DNA of 64,000 nt, taken from Falsirhodobacter sp. alg1. GTDB taxonomy: Bacteria > Pseudomonadota > Alphaproteobacteria > Rhodobacterales > Rhodobacteraceae. Position 1 is the first letter of the stretch. Each line of letters starts with the position of its first letter. A model generated the notes under the pieces. It ran no database searches, was not told the origin of the DNA, and worked only from the letters and a program-made list of their open reading frames with translations. Where the stretch lies: positions 62,001 to 126,000 of the forward strand of contig NZ_BBJC02000006.1 of NCBI RefSeq assembly GCF_000739715.2, written 5' to 3'. This document shows, piece after piece, positions 27,548 to 35,647 of this stretch. Both the position numbers and the translations under genes were made by a program.

Positions 27548-28741
27548 TCATTCCTTTTTGTGCAGGCCGTAGCTGTCGAATTTTCGCCATGTCTCGGCCA
27601 TATCGACCACGCTGCGGGTCACGCGGGCACGGTCCATGGCCAGTGCCGTCAGCCCGGCCTCCAGCGCATCGAGCACGGTGACCTTCAGCGGAATGCCCTC
27701 ATCGATCCATGCGGCAATATCGCGGGCCATGGCATCATCGGCCCCGTAATGGTTGTGCCGTGTGGGGCCGACGTGGTCGTTCTCGCTGATCGTCCTTTCG
27801 GTGAACGCATCCGTCAGTTTGAACGTGTTGCGGATGAAGTCGCCCTCGGCCATGCCACGGGTGCCCATGACGGCAAAACGGCGGAATTCATCAGGGACGT
27901 TCAGATTGGTATGGAAGGTCAGCGCGGTGCCGTTTTCATATTCCACAAGTGCTGTCTGGTAATCCACGATGTCCCCATCGCTTTCGAAGACAGCTTCGGA
28001 CCCACCCCAACGGGGTACATAGCTGTTCATCCGCCGTGATCCGGCGGGCAGACGATCGGCGCCCAGCATTTCATAGTCCGGCATCCGTTCCGGGCGGTTG
28101 GCCGGAACAAAGCTTTTGCGTCCGCCGAAAGAGGATACGTAGCGTGGCCTGCATCCGACCAGCCCCTGATACAGGTCGATGTCATGGCAGCACTTTTCCA
28201 GCATGAAGCCGCCGGAATATTTCGAATGGCGCCGCCAGTCCCGCATGAAGAACGAGCCGTGATACCCGGCGATATGTTCAGATGCCTCGATCGAGGCGAT
28301 ATCCCCCAACTGGCCGCTGGCCTTGGCCTGCTGCAACATCACGTAGAGCGGCGAGTAGCGCAGCACCAGGCCGATCATCACACGCTGGTGGCCGCCATGA
28401 TCGCGCATCAGTTCCAACAGCTCGAAGGTTTCCTCCTCGCTGATCACCACGGGCTTTTCTGCAAAGATGTAGGGAATATCCGCCTCGATGGCCGCGCGCA
28501 GATGATCCAGATGCATATGGTTCGGAGAACCGACCATCAGCATGTCCAGTGTCTCGGACGCCAGCATCTGTTCCAGCGTGTCATATGCGGTCAGTTCGCG
28601 CCCGATCTCTCCCTCCAGATAATCGCGGCCTGCGGGGGTCGGATCCGCGAATGCGGTGAATTCGTAATCCGCCTTGGTCTGGGCGAACAGCGTCGCAACA
28701 TGCGAGATGCGGGCACCCAGCCCGACGATACCGACCTTCAT
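27548..28741 (-). CDS. Gfo/Idh/MocA family protein
   Basis: A 397-aa protein with an N-terminal NAD(P) Rossmann fold (MKVGIVGLGARISHVATLFA) and a C-terminal alpha-beta domain. It has the family EKP motif (IFAEKPVVIS) and a conserved SGGFMLEKCCHDIDLY segment. Usual activities are sugar or inositol oxidation or epimerisation. The NAD-dependent glycosidases of family GH109 (alpha-N-acetylgalactosaminidase) share this fold and would fit this operon, but sequence alone does not settle it. ATG 28741 overlaps the cutC stop (ATGA). Confidence 0.88.
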   Translation of the reverse strand: MKVGIVGLGARISHVATLFAQTKADYEFTAFADPTPAGRDYLEGEIGRELTAYDTLEQMLASETLDMLMVGSPNHMHLDHLRAAIEADIPYIFAEKPVVISEEETFELLELMRDHGGHQRVMIGLVLRYSPLYVMLQQAKASGQLGDIASIEASEHIAGYHGSFFMRDWRRHSKYSGGFMLEKCCHDIDLYQGLVGCRPRYVSSFGGRKSFVPANRPERMPDYEMLGADRLPAGSRRMNSYVPRWGGSEAVFESDGDIVDYQTALVEYENGTALTFHTNLNVPDEFRRFAVMGTRGMAEGDFIRNTFKLTDAFTERTISENDHVGPTRHNHYGADDAMARDIAAWIDEGIPLKVTVLDALEAGLTALAMDRARVTRSVVDMAETWRKFDSYGLHKKE

Positions 28742-29520
28742 ATGTCGTTCCTTCCTGCCAGAATGGCTTGTCTGAGCGCGCGGACCTTTGCGGCATCCGT
28801 GCGGCGCAGGCCACCTGCCGGCGCGAAGCCCATGCTCACCTCGCGCGCGGTGGCGGGATGCGCCGTGGTACAAGAGGCGTGCAGGCTGTGCGCGCCCGTC
28901 CGCGTCAGGATGTCCGGCGCATTTTCGGCGGTGATCCCCGAACCGGGCAGGATCTCGATACGGGCCGCCGCGATCTGCACCAGACGCGCCAGCATGTCGG
29001 CGCCCTCTGCCGCAGTCGGGGCACTGCCTGAGGTAAGGATACGATCGAAGCCGAGCGCCACCGCATCCTCGACCGCCTGCACCAGATCCTGCGTCATATC
29101 GAACGCGCGGATCAGGACGAATTCCATATCGCCCGCTGCATCGCGCAGCCGTGCCGTCGCCGTTGGGTCCAGACGGTTGTTTTTGTCCAGAACCCCGACG
29201 CCAACACCGGCCAGCCCGAGCTGGCGTGCATAGGCAACATCCTGGCACATCACGTCCAGTTCTGCCCCGGTCATCATGAAACCGCCCACGCAGGGACGGA
29301 TCAGGGCAATGACGGGCACCGAAAGCTTTGCCGCCTGCTGCATCATCGCGGCAGAAGGCGTAAGCCCGCCCAACGCCAGTGCCGAACAGAGCTCTAACCG
29401 GTCACATCCGCCCTCGATCGCGACATGGGCGTCCGACAGACGATCCACACACACTTCGAGCAAGACCTGCGGATGGGCCTGCGATGGCGACACGGAGGAT
29501 AAGCGATGGATGGCAGACAA
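28738..29520 (-). CDS. cutC: CutC family protein
   Basis: TIM-barrel protein of 260 aa: LLEVCVDRLSDAHVAIEGGCDRLELC, LGGLTPS, VIALIRP, LGFDRILTSGSAPTA and ILPGSGITAENAP. It is named for copper homeostasis, yet that role is disputed. Here it is the first gene of a sugar-uptake operon, so a carbohydrate role is likely. TTG 29520 is proposed as start because GGAG lies 7 bases upstream and the length matches the family. No ATG lies close enough in frame, and longer versions carry a non-homologous leader. Confidence 0.85.
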   Translation of the reverse strand: MSAIHRLSSVSPSQAHPQVLLEVCVDRLSDAHVAIEGGCDRLELCSALALGGLTPSAAMMQQAAKLSVPVIALIRPCVGGFMMTGAELDVMCQDVAYARQLGLAGVGVGVLDKNNRLDPTATARLRDAAGDMEFVLIRAFDMTQDLVQAVEDAVALGFDRILTSGSAPTAAEGADMLARLVQIAAARIEILPGSGITAENAPDILTRTGAHSLHASCTTAHPATAREVSMGFAPAGGLRRTDAAKVRALRQAILAGRNDI

Positions 29521-29999
29521 ATGACAGCTCCACGTTTGTAAGCAAGCTGACCTATCAATGTTTGTTTTGCAACATATTTTTGACGCCGTTAATAATAGAT
29601 GCGTTCGATATGCATCATTTATAGGCGGGAATGATCGAAATCTGATAGCAAACCATGGAGGGCCATATTCATACAGGGCTTGCTTGACTGCGCAAGAAGC
29701 GTGCCGAGGGTTGTAATGTGGGGGGTATATGCAGGCACCGCAGTAAGCATGGAAATGCACGCAGCAGAATGTATGATATACTCATCCTATTGTTTAAAAT
29801 GGTAAATGTTCTTTGGCGTGATGCCGCGCAGACATCAAGACATGACCGTATTCAGCGGGCTGTTCGTTTTCCGAGTAAGGCCACTGATCGATGAACGCCC
29901 GCGCCCATCTTATACGCATTGCACGCAGAGCATGACAAAATACTGTTGATTGCTACGCTAATAAATAAGAAAACAAAACTAACAATGAGGTATTTGACC
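29521..29999. other. Divergent promoter region between cutC operon and GH123 gene
   Basis: About 480 bases without a supportable gene, notably AT-richer than its surroundings. It contains small inverted repeats, ATGTT/AACAT (29558-29562, 29571-29575) and GATGC/GCATC (29598-29602, 29612-29616), on the cutC side. It should hold promoters for both directions and the main regulatory site of the locus. Confidence 0.5.
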
Positions 30000-31721
30000 A
30001 TGCGCCCATCCCCTGCCCCGCTTCCCGCCCGGACCCGTTGGACCAGTGTCCTTTGTGACTCGCTTGAAAAGATATTTCCCGATACCGCGCCCCGGCCTGT
30101 TTCAATGGACATCGCGTTGAACACATGGCCCGGCGGAAGGGTGTCGGTACAGGTTGCGCTGCTTGCTCCCTCGGTCACTGCCGGCCGTGTTGTGCCTGCC
30201 CCGCCCGAAGGCGTAGTCCCCTTTATCACGGTGACCTCCCCACCTGTGGATTCTGTGACGGTCAGCAGCTTTGCCGTGGATCTCGTTCCCGCGCGGTTTC
30301 TGGCGTTCGAACAGCAGGATCGGAATTATCTTCGCACGGATGCGGGGCTTTGGCCCGACCCGTTGCGGCCCCTGCCCATCGGCGAGGCTGTGAAGCTGTA
30401 CCCGGGGCAATGGCAATCGATCTGGGTAGACTTGGATATCGCACCCGATGCCGCAGCGGGTCAGAAAACCATCGAACTGGTGGTGCAGTTGACGGATGGC
30501 ACCGAGATTGCCCGGCACCGGGTACCGATTACCGTATTCGACATCCGGCCAGACAAGCTGGGCATCGTCAACACCATCTGGATGCATTGCGACGGTATCG
30601 CCCATCAAAGCAGGTCGGAGCCGTTCAGCCCGGCCTTCATGGCGCTGGCGGAAAGCTGCATGCAAGCGGCGCGTGACCTCGGATGCAATTCCATCCTCGT
30701 TCCGGCTTGGACGCCACCGCTGGACACGGCAATCGGCGCCGAGCGTTTGCCCACGCAACTGGTTGGCATTACGGAAACAGCGGCGGGTGAATACAGGTTC
30801 GATTTTGATCGGCTGATCGACTGGCTGGCGCGGATGCGGCGCCTTGGCTTCACACACGCCGAGATGCCGCATTTCTTTACCCAATGGGGCGCGAATGCGA
30901 CGCCCGCGATCTACGTGGATCACGATGGCACGGTGGAACGGCGCTTTGGCTGGGATGTTGCGGCAACGGACCCGTCATATCGGCTGTTCCTGTCGCAGTT
31001 CATCCCGGCATTGCGTGCTGTTCTGGATCGGGAATGGGGGTTGGACCGCTGCCTGTTCCACATCTCGGATGAACCCGAGGCGCATATGGCCCCCGGTTTT
31101 GGTGCCGCACGGGCAGTGGTCGAGCCACTGCTGGAAGGCTGCACGATCATCGATGCCATGAGCGATATCGAGCTTTATGACAAAGGGCTGGTCACCCTGC
31201 CCGTGGTTTCCATCGACCACGCCGGTGATTTTCTGGCACGCGATATTGCCCCCATCTGGCTTTATTATTGCGTGGCGCAGCATCGTGAGGTTGCGAACCG
31301 CTTTTTTGCAACGCCACCTGCCCGCAACCGGGTGCTGGGCAGCCAGCTGTGGCTGACAGGGGCGCGCGGCTTCCTGCATTGGGGGCTGAACTTCTGGAAC
31401 ACCGCCCATTCCACCCGCCCCGTTGACCCCTTTCGCGAAACCGATGCCGGGGGGGCCTTTCCCGCCGGCGATCCCTTCATCATCTATCCCGGGCCAGAGA
31501 ATACCATATGGCATTCCATCCGTGGGCGCGTTGCGGCAGAAGCAATGGTCGATTTGCAGCTGATGGAAACCCTGGAGTCACTGGCCGGGCGTGACGCCGT
31601 GCTGTCAATCGTTGATCCGGATCGGACCCTAACGCTGATCCACTACCCGCAGGACCCCAATCATTTCCACCGCCAGCGTGCAAGGCTGGTGGAGGCGATT
31701 GCAGAGGTTCGGACGCAATAA
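30000..31721 (+). CDS. GH123-type (DUF4091) beta-N-acetylgalactosaminidase-like protein
   Basis: A 573-aa protein. The C-terminal catalytic domain carries the family Asp-Glu pair D357-E358 in LFHISDEPEAH and the DUF4091 tail pattern GARGFLHWGLNFWN, followed by DPF and GDPFIIYPGPENTIWHSIRGR. An N-terminal beta-sandwich of about 180 residues precedes the barrel. GH123 enzymes release beta-GalNAc with substrate assistance. No signal peptide, so cytoplasmic. ATG 30000 is chosen because GAGG lies 9 bases upstream. Divergent from the cutC-GH20-aga run, which supports a GalNAc substrate. Confidence 0.82.
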   Translation: MRPSPAPLPARTRWTSVLCDSLEKIFPDTAPRPVSMDIALNTWPGGRVSVQVALLAPSVTAGRVVPAPPEGVVPFITVTSPPVDSVTVSSFAVDLVPARFLAFEQQDRNYLRTDAGLWPDPLRPLPIGEAVKLYPGQWQSIWVDLDIAPDAAAGQKTIELVVQLTDGTEIARHRVPITVFDIRPDKLGIVNTIWMHCDGIAHQSRSEPFSPAFMALAESCMQAARDLGCNSILVPAWTPPLDTAIGAERLPTQLVGITETAAGEYRFDFDRLIDWLARMRRLGFTHAEMPHFFTQWGANATPAIYVDHDGTVERRFGWDVAATDPSYRLFLSQFIPALRAVLDREWGLDRCLFHISDEPEAHMAPGFGAARAVVEPLLEGCTIIDAMSDIELYDKGLVTLPVVSIDHAGDFLARDIAPIWLYYCVAQHREVANRFFATPPARNRVLGSQLWLTGARGFLHWGLNFWNTAHSTRPVDPFRETDAGGAFPAGDPFIIYPGPENTIWHSIRGRVAAEAMVDLQLMETLESLAGRDAVLSIVDPDRTLTLIHYPQDPNHFHRQRARLVEAIAEVRTQ

Positions 31722-31731
31722 CTGCGGATCG

Positions 31732-31762
31732 GGTATCCGGCGCCTCATATGCGGCGGATACC
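31732..31762. terminator. Hairpin between convergent genes
   Basis: GGTATCCG (31732-31739) and CGGATACC (31755-31762) form an 8-bp perfect stem between the ends of the GH123 gene and the FAD oxidoreductase gene. It could serve both strands; no strong U tract. Confidence 0.4.
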
Positions 31763-31793
31763 TGCGCCCTGCCCCGGCGTGGGCTGCGGCACC

Positions 31794-33125
31794 TTAAAAA
31801 CCGCTGATGATCTCTATTTTGGACCCATCTGAGAAGCGGCTGAACCGGAATGGCGCAGGATCGACCAGCGGGGTGCTTCCCGTTACCAGATCCGCCGCCA
31901 ACCGCCCCGCAGCAGGTCCTATCCCGAACCCGTGGCCAGAAAACCCCGTCGCAATATAGAACCCGGGGATCGTATCAACCGCAGAGATGACCGGAACGGC
32001 ATCCGGTGTGACATCGATCGCCCCCGCCCACCGCTGTGCGATCTTGGCCTTATCGAACACGGGAAATGCTTTGCGCAGGTTTTCCAAAGAGCGGTCTTGC
32101 AGGTGCAACGCGGGTTTCGGGTCCAGCACACGGTTATACTCAAAGGGGCTCGCCTCATCCAGCGACCACTTGTTGGGAATGCGGGCCTCATCGTAGAATT
32201 GCCCACCGAACCGCAGCATCAATGCTGACCACTGCGACCCGAGCGCCGGAAGAAAATCGCGCATGTAGCGAAAACTGTCGGGGACAATATTGACCACATT
32301 CCGGAAACCGTTTGCCACCGTATAGCCGCCGTCCTGTCGTTTGCGGATGGAAAAGCCCTGTGCCCAGATTGAATGCTCCGGCCCGCCCTGCAGCGGCGTG
32401 GTGCGAATGACCGAGTTTATCACCTTCAACTGAGGCAGGCGCAAACCGCTGTTCCGGGCGAACAGGCTGCACCATGCCCCACCGGCCAGCACCACCTGGT
32501 CACAGGCAATCTCACCCCGCTCGGTAACGACGCCGCAGACCTGGCCCGCCTTTGTCTCAATGCCACGAACGGCACATTCCGTCAGGATATGGGCGCCACG
32601 ATCACGAGCAGCCTCGGCAATGGCCGGAGCTGCCTTTTGCGGTTCGGCCCGCGCATCACCAAGGGTAAACAGTGCGCCCTTCAGGGTCATGGTCGATGAG
32701 GGTGACATCGCCGCAAATTCCGCCGGCGACAACATGCGGCTGCCAAGATCGTAATCCCTCAGGTGCAGCAGCCAGCGTTGATGCTCTTCAAACTCCTTGT
32801 CGGTGGCACAGGCAAAGGCAATGCCCGCGCGTTTGTACCCAAGATCACGACCGGTCCGTTCGGCCAATGTGGGCCATATGCGCAGCGCCTCGGCCATCAG
32901 CGGCACCTCGCGCGGATCGCGCCGGGTAATACGCACCCACCCCCAATTGCGACCGGATTGCTCATGGCCGATCCCGCCCTTTTCACAAAGCGCGACCTTC
33001 ACCCCCTGCTCTGCCAGCTCCAACGCGGTAGAGGCGCCGATAATACCGCCCCCGATGACAACAACATCTACCTTTTCGGGAAGATCGGCATTGCCATGAA
33101 CTGGAACTACATATGGGCCGGGCAT
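31794..33125 (-). CDS. FAD-dependent oxidoreductase (DAO family)
   Basis: A 443-aa flavoprotein of the D-amino-acid oxidase/dehydrogenase superfamily. The dinucleotide-binding motif VVVIGGGIIGASTALELAEQG is near residues 22-42; SGRNWGWVRI follows, and the C-terminal flavin segment FYIATGFSGHGFGIGPAAG is near 375-393. ATG 33125 was chosen since AAGGAG lies 9 bases upstream. Probably oxidises an amino acid or secondary amine. It stands alone between the sugar locus and the replication region. Confidence 0.88.
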   Translation of the reverse strand: MPGPYVVPVHGNADLPEKVDVVVIGGGIIGASTALELAEQGVKVALCEKGGIGHEQSGRNWGWVRITRRDPREVPLMAEALRIWPTLAERTGRDLGYKRAGIAFACATDKEFEEHQRWLLHLRDYDLGSRMLSPAEFAAMSPSSTMTLKGALFTLGDARAEPQKAAPAIAEAARDRGAHILTECAVRGIETKAGQVCGVVTERGEIACDQVVLAGGAWCSLFARNSGLRLPQLKVINSVIRTTPLQGGPEHSIWAQGFSIRKRQDGGYTVANGFRNVVNIVPDSFRYMRDFLPALGSQWSALMLRFGGQFYDEARIPNKWSLDEASPFEYNRVLDPKPALHLQDRSLENLRKAFPVFDKAKIAQRWAGAIDVTPDAVPVISAVDTIPGFYIATGFSGHGFGIGPAAGRLAADLVTGSTPLVDPAPFRFSRFSDGSKIEIISGF

Positions 33126-33429
33126 ACCAAAGGCGCTCCTTGAGTTGGCTACGTTTAGCAATGCATAATTTTGCTAAGAACAGATAATGGATGAGAATTC
33201 TTGGACGGTGAGTGTTCGAAAGAACTACTGGGTGGTACGAAAATAGTGATTCAGATTTGGTCGACAAGCAAGGAAATTTCCTTCCCGTGGTCGTTCCCCT
33301 GTACTTTACGTCCTGACTATAGTCTCCACTGTGTTTTCCCAAAGGGCACCACGCGAATTGCTATGTTTGGGGATCTGAATTTCCTACTTTGTACAAAGTC
33401 CTGATCTTGTTCCATAGCAACTACCCTGT
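33126..33429. other. AT-rich non-coding region beyond repC, with two palindromes
   Basis: No gene supported. Contains the 14-base palindromes AAGGAAATTTCCTT (33270-33283) and ACTTTGTACAAAGT (33386-33399). The base composition is much lower in GC than the catabolic genes and similar to repC, so this belongs to the replication module. The FAD oxidoreductase promoter should also lie here. Confidence 0.5.
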
Positions 33430-34572
33430 CTAACAAAGTTGACAGCTGTCAACTTTCGCAGTTGGCGTTCCCACCAGTGCCCGCACCATAGGCGATACAT
33501 CAAAATTCCCGCCAGTTGCTTTTCTCGAAATGGTACGAAGATAAGCCCCAGGCCTCGTGATTTTTGAGAAACGCTGCAATATGCACAGTACAGCTGTCGC
33601 AGCGGATGCAAGCCCCATTCGTTCTACAGCCTCTATCCAGGTTGATCTGTCAATTCCCGTCATGGGATAGATGTTTTCTGCGGCTTTGATTATCTGCGGC
33701 CATGTTCTCAGCTCATTCTCTGCATAGCTTCTTGCTTCAGTGCATACTGAAACCACCTCTGCTGCAGTGACTGAATGATTACTCTTTTCAACATTCGGAT
33801 GTGCTTTAGATTCAGATATTAGTTTGTTTGAATTCTGTATGTGCCGCTCATTTTGACTGTCATTGCTGCTCATTTCTTCTGCGTCGTCTGGCATATAGGA
33901 ACTTGCTCCAGACAGCATATTGCCGACTTTTACTGCAATATGCTTCAATGCATCTAGGGACAACTTACGGCGGATAGATCGTTGGATCTCCACAATGGAA
34001 GCCCAGACCATACCGTCATTGCTTGGCACCAATCGGCTCAGATCGCGCAAATGTAACACAACCTTTTCGCGAAGCTCTTTGACGATCTGCTCTTCTCGGC
34101 GTGTGTTTTCGGCGGCGTTTTGAAATTCTTGGCAGCGAACCAGCAGGGGCCGCAGGTCGAACCCGAAGGCTCGTGTTATCGTGCCGTGGCCATCTTGGCG
34201 GGCAAAGCGTTTTCCGTTCGGGCTGTCATGGCGAAGGATCAGGCCCGCAGTAACCAGAGCGGCAATATGCCGGCGCAGGGTACTTTCCGGCATCCCGTGC
34301 AGGCGTTCGGACAGCTTCGCATTCGAAGGGAATACGATCGTCGGCTGGACGGTGTTAAGAGTTTGGCCAGGATAGAATGATACCAAGGCCTGCAGGACCG
34401 TCAGATCACGATCAGTAACGCCCAGTGTTTTCCGCGCTACAGATACGTCACGCAGAATTGCCCATTTATCCAGGGTAATGTCAGGGCAGGGGGCATCTGC
34501 CAACTTCCGATGTGCCAAGTGGCCATCAGAAACCGGGCGCCGCCCAAAGGACGTCGTTGCAATATGCTTCAT
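33430..34572 (-). CDS. repC: Plasmid replication initiator RepC
   Basis: Initiator of repABC replicons, 380 aa. The N-terminal half is a winged-helix DNA-binding domain (FPSNAKLSERLHGMPESTLRRHIAALVTAGLI). The C-terminal half has the usual PGAYLRTISRKATGG element. In this family the origin lies within repC itself. Lower GC than neighbours, as is common for repC. The last codons (V-D-S-C-Q-L) are written by a perfect parS palindrome. It follows repB after a 171-base gap that holds the antisense RNA. Confidence 0.95.
   Translation of the reverse strand: MKHIATTSFGRRPVSDGHLAHRKLADAPCPDITLDKWAILRDVSVARKTLGVTDRDLTVLQALVSFYPGQTLNTVQPTIVFPSNAKLSERLHGMPESTLRRHIAALVTAGLILRHDSPNGKRFARQDGHGTITRAFGFDLRPLLVRCQEFQNAAENTRREEQIVKELREKVVLHLRDLSRLVPSNDGMVWASIVEIQRSIRRKLSLDALKHIAVKVGNMLSGASSYMPDDAEEMSSNDSQNERHIQNSNKLISESKAHPNVEKSNHSVTAAEVVSVCTEARSYAENELRTWPQIIKAAENIYPMTGIDRSTWIEAVERMGLASAATAVLCILQRFSKITRPGAYLRTISRKATGGNFDVSPMVRALVGTPTAKVDSCQLC
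33438..33453. other. parS partition site 1, inside the 3' end of repC
   Basis: GTTGACAGCTGTCAAC, a perfect 16-bp palindrome fitting the repABC parS consensus GTTnnnnGCnnnnAAC. It overlaps codons 375-380 of repC. Expected binding site of RepB. Confidence 0.85.
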
Positions 34573-34617
34573 TTGCGTTCACGAGGATGCAAATTCCAAG
34601 CCGTCGGAATGACGGGT

Positions 34618-34633
34618 GTTGACAGCTGTCAAC
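34618..34633. other. parS partition site 2, between repB and repC
   Basis: A second identical copy of GTTGACAGCTGTCAAC, followed by AACTTTTGC as site 1 is by AACTTTCGC. The TTGACA inside it (34619-34624) serves as the -35 box of the antisense RNA promoter, so RepB bound here would block that promoter. Confidence 0.85.
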
Positions 34634-34648
34634 TTTTGCCGTTAGGTA
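34619..34648 (+). promoter_or_regulatory. Promoter of antisense ctRNA
   Basis: -35 TTGACA at 34619-34624 and -10 TAGGTA at 34643-34648 with an 18-base spacer, reading against repC. The -35 box lies within parS site 2. Confidence 0.6.
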
Positions 34649-34654
34649 CGAGTG

Positions 34655-34705
34655 CTTAGATCGACGAAACGGCCTCTCGGGATGTCATGTCCTGGGGGGC
34701 TTTTT
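34655..34705 (+). ncRNA. ctRNA (incompatibility antisense RNA) of repABC
   Basis: A transcript of about 50 bases antisense to the repB-repC leader, as in all studied repABC replicons, where it represses repC expression and sets copy number and incompatibility. It ends in a strong intrinsic terminator: GCCTCTCGGGA (34672-34682) pairs with TCCTGGGGGGC (34690-34700) over 11 bp including wobbles, then TTTTT. The start is estimated from the promoter, not seen directly. Confidence 0.75.
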
Positions 34706-34743
34706 GTTTGCTGTCCTGGGTGTGCCTCCTTGTTGTTTCGGGT

Positions 34744-35595
34744 TCATTCCTCGCGCTGGCGAAGCCAGTCACGGTGAATGCTGTCCATGTTCGCAATCAG
34801 CCAGTCGTCAAATCCGGCAGATTTTGTGCGAGACAATGTAAGGGTTGTATTTCTGGCCGTTTGCGTGACTGCCCCGATCGGGCCGTTCGCCCCCGCAAGG
34901 GTGGGCTTCGTCGCTGCTTTGGGGCGGTTCGTCACATGCGCCAACACGGCCTCGAACCTTGCATCCGATGTGGCGCCTTGTGCCGCATCGATCAGCTGCT
35001 TGGGCTGGATGTCACGCATACGTTCGATCAGCGTTTTCCAGCGATCACGGCCGATACCCGGCGCTGCCCCTATGGCTGACAGCAGGGAAGGGGGGACAGC
35101 ATCCGCAATCGAAAGCATACGTGAAATCAATGTCTTGTCGATCTGTAGCGCATCACAGATCACCTTGCGGTCAAATCCGTTATCGCGCATCTGGCGGGCA
35201 AAGCTGGCCTTTTCAATGAAGGAAAGATCCTTGCGCGCCGTATTCTCCTGACCCTGGGCGATGACCAGATCACGATCATTCAGGTCGCGGACCATTGCCT
35301 TGACGGGTTGGCCAAGCAGCTTCATCGCGGCTACACGGCGGCGGCCATAGACGATTTCGAACCGGCCTTCGGCTGTAGAAGAATGCCGCAGCAGAACAGG
35401 CACCTGTTGCCCGTATTCCCGCATGGAGTCTGCCAATAGCGCTATGCCCTCGGGATCGTCGTCCAGACGGTCGCGAAGGCCTGCGTGGTCGATCATCTCG
35501 ATCGGGACTTCGATCACCGAGCGATTGCGCAGATCGGCGATGGATTGGCTGACCGCGCCGATGGCCCCTTTGGTGACCCGCGGCGAAGATTGCAT
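34744..35595 (-). CDS. repB: Plasmid partition protein RepB (ParB family); N-terminus probably frameshifted
   Basis: ParB-like centromere-binding protein, 283 aa from ATG 35595. The ParB/Srx nuclease-fold motifs YGRRRVAAMKLLGQPVKA and QGQENTARKDLSFIEKA are followed by the HTH VICDALQIDKTLISRMLSIAD. RepB normally begins MARKDLLKG. Those residues are encoded from ATG 35648, which overlaps the repA stop, but in another frame. One added G in the GGG run at 35623-35625 would join them into a single frame of about 301 aa. The ATG at 35595 has no ribosome site. So the gene has lost a base or the sequence has an error. Confidence 0.88.
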   Translation of the reverse strand: MQSSPRVTKGAIGAVSQSIADLRNRSVIEVPIEMIDHAGLRDRLDDDPEGIALLADSMREYGQQVPVLLRHSSTAEGRFEIVYGRRRVAAMKLLGQPVKAMVRDLNDRDLVIAQGQENTARKDLSFIEKASFARQMRDNGFDRKVICDALQIDKTLISRMLSIADAVPPSLLSAIGAAPGIGRDRWKTLIERMRDIQPKQLIDAAQGATSDARFEAVLAHVTNRPKAATKPTLAGANGPIGAVTQTARNTTLTLSRTKSAGFDDWLIANMDSIHRDWLRQREE

Positions 35596-35647
35596 CGTCG
35601 GCGCGGGGGAGGGGACAGCAAACCCTTGAGTAAATCCTTGCGTGCCA

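Noticed and set aside
33386-33399. ACTTTGTACAAAGT as a possible recombination attachment site
   Set aside because: The resemblance to lambda core sequence is only in the short TTTGTAC part; no integrase gene or second copy is present.
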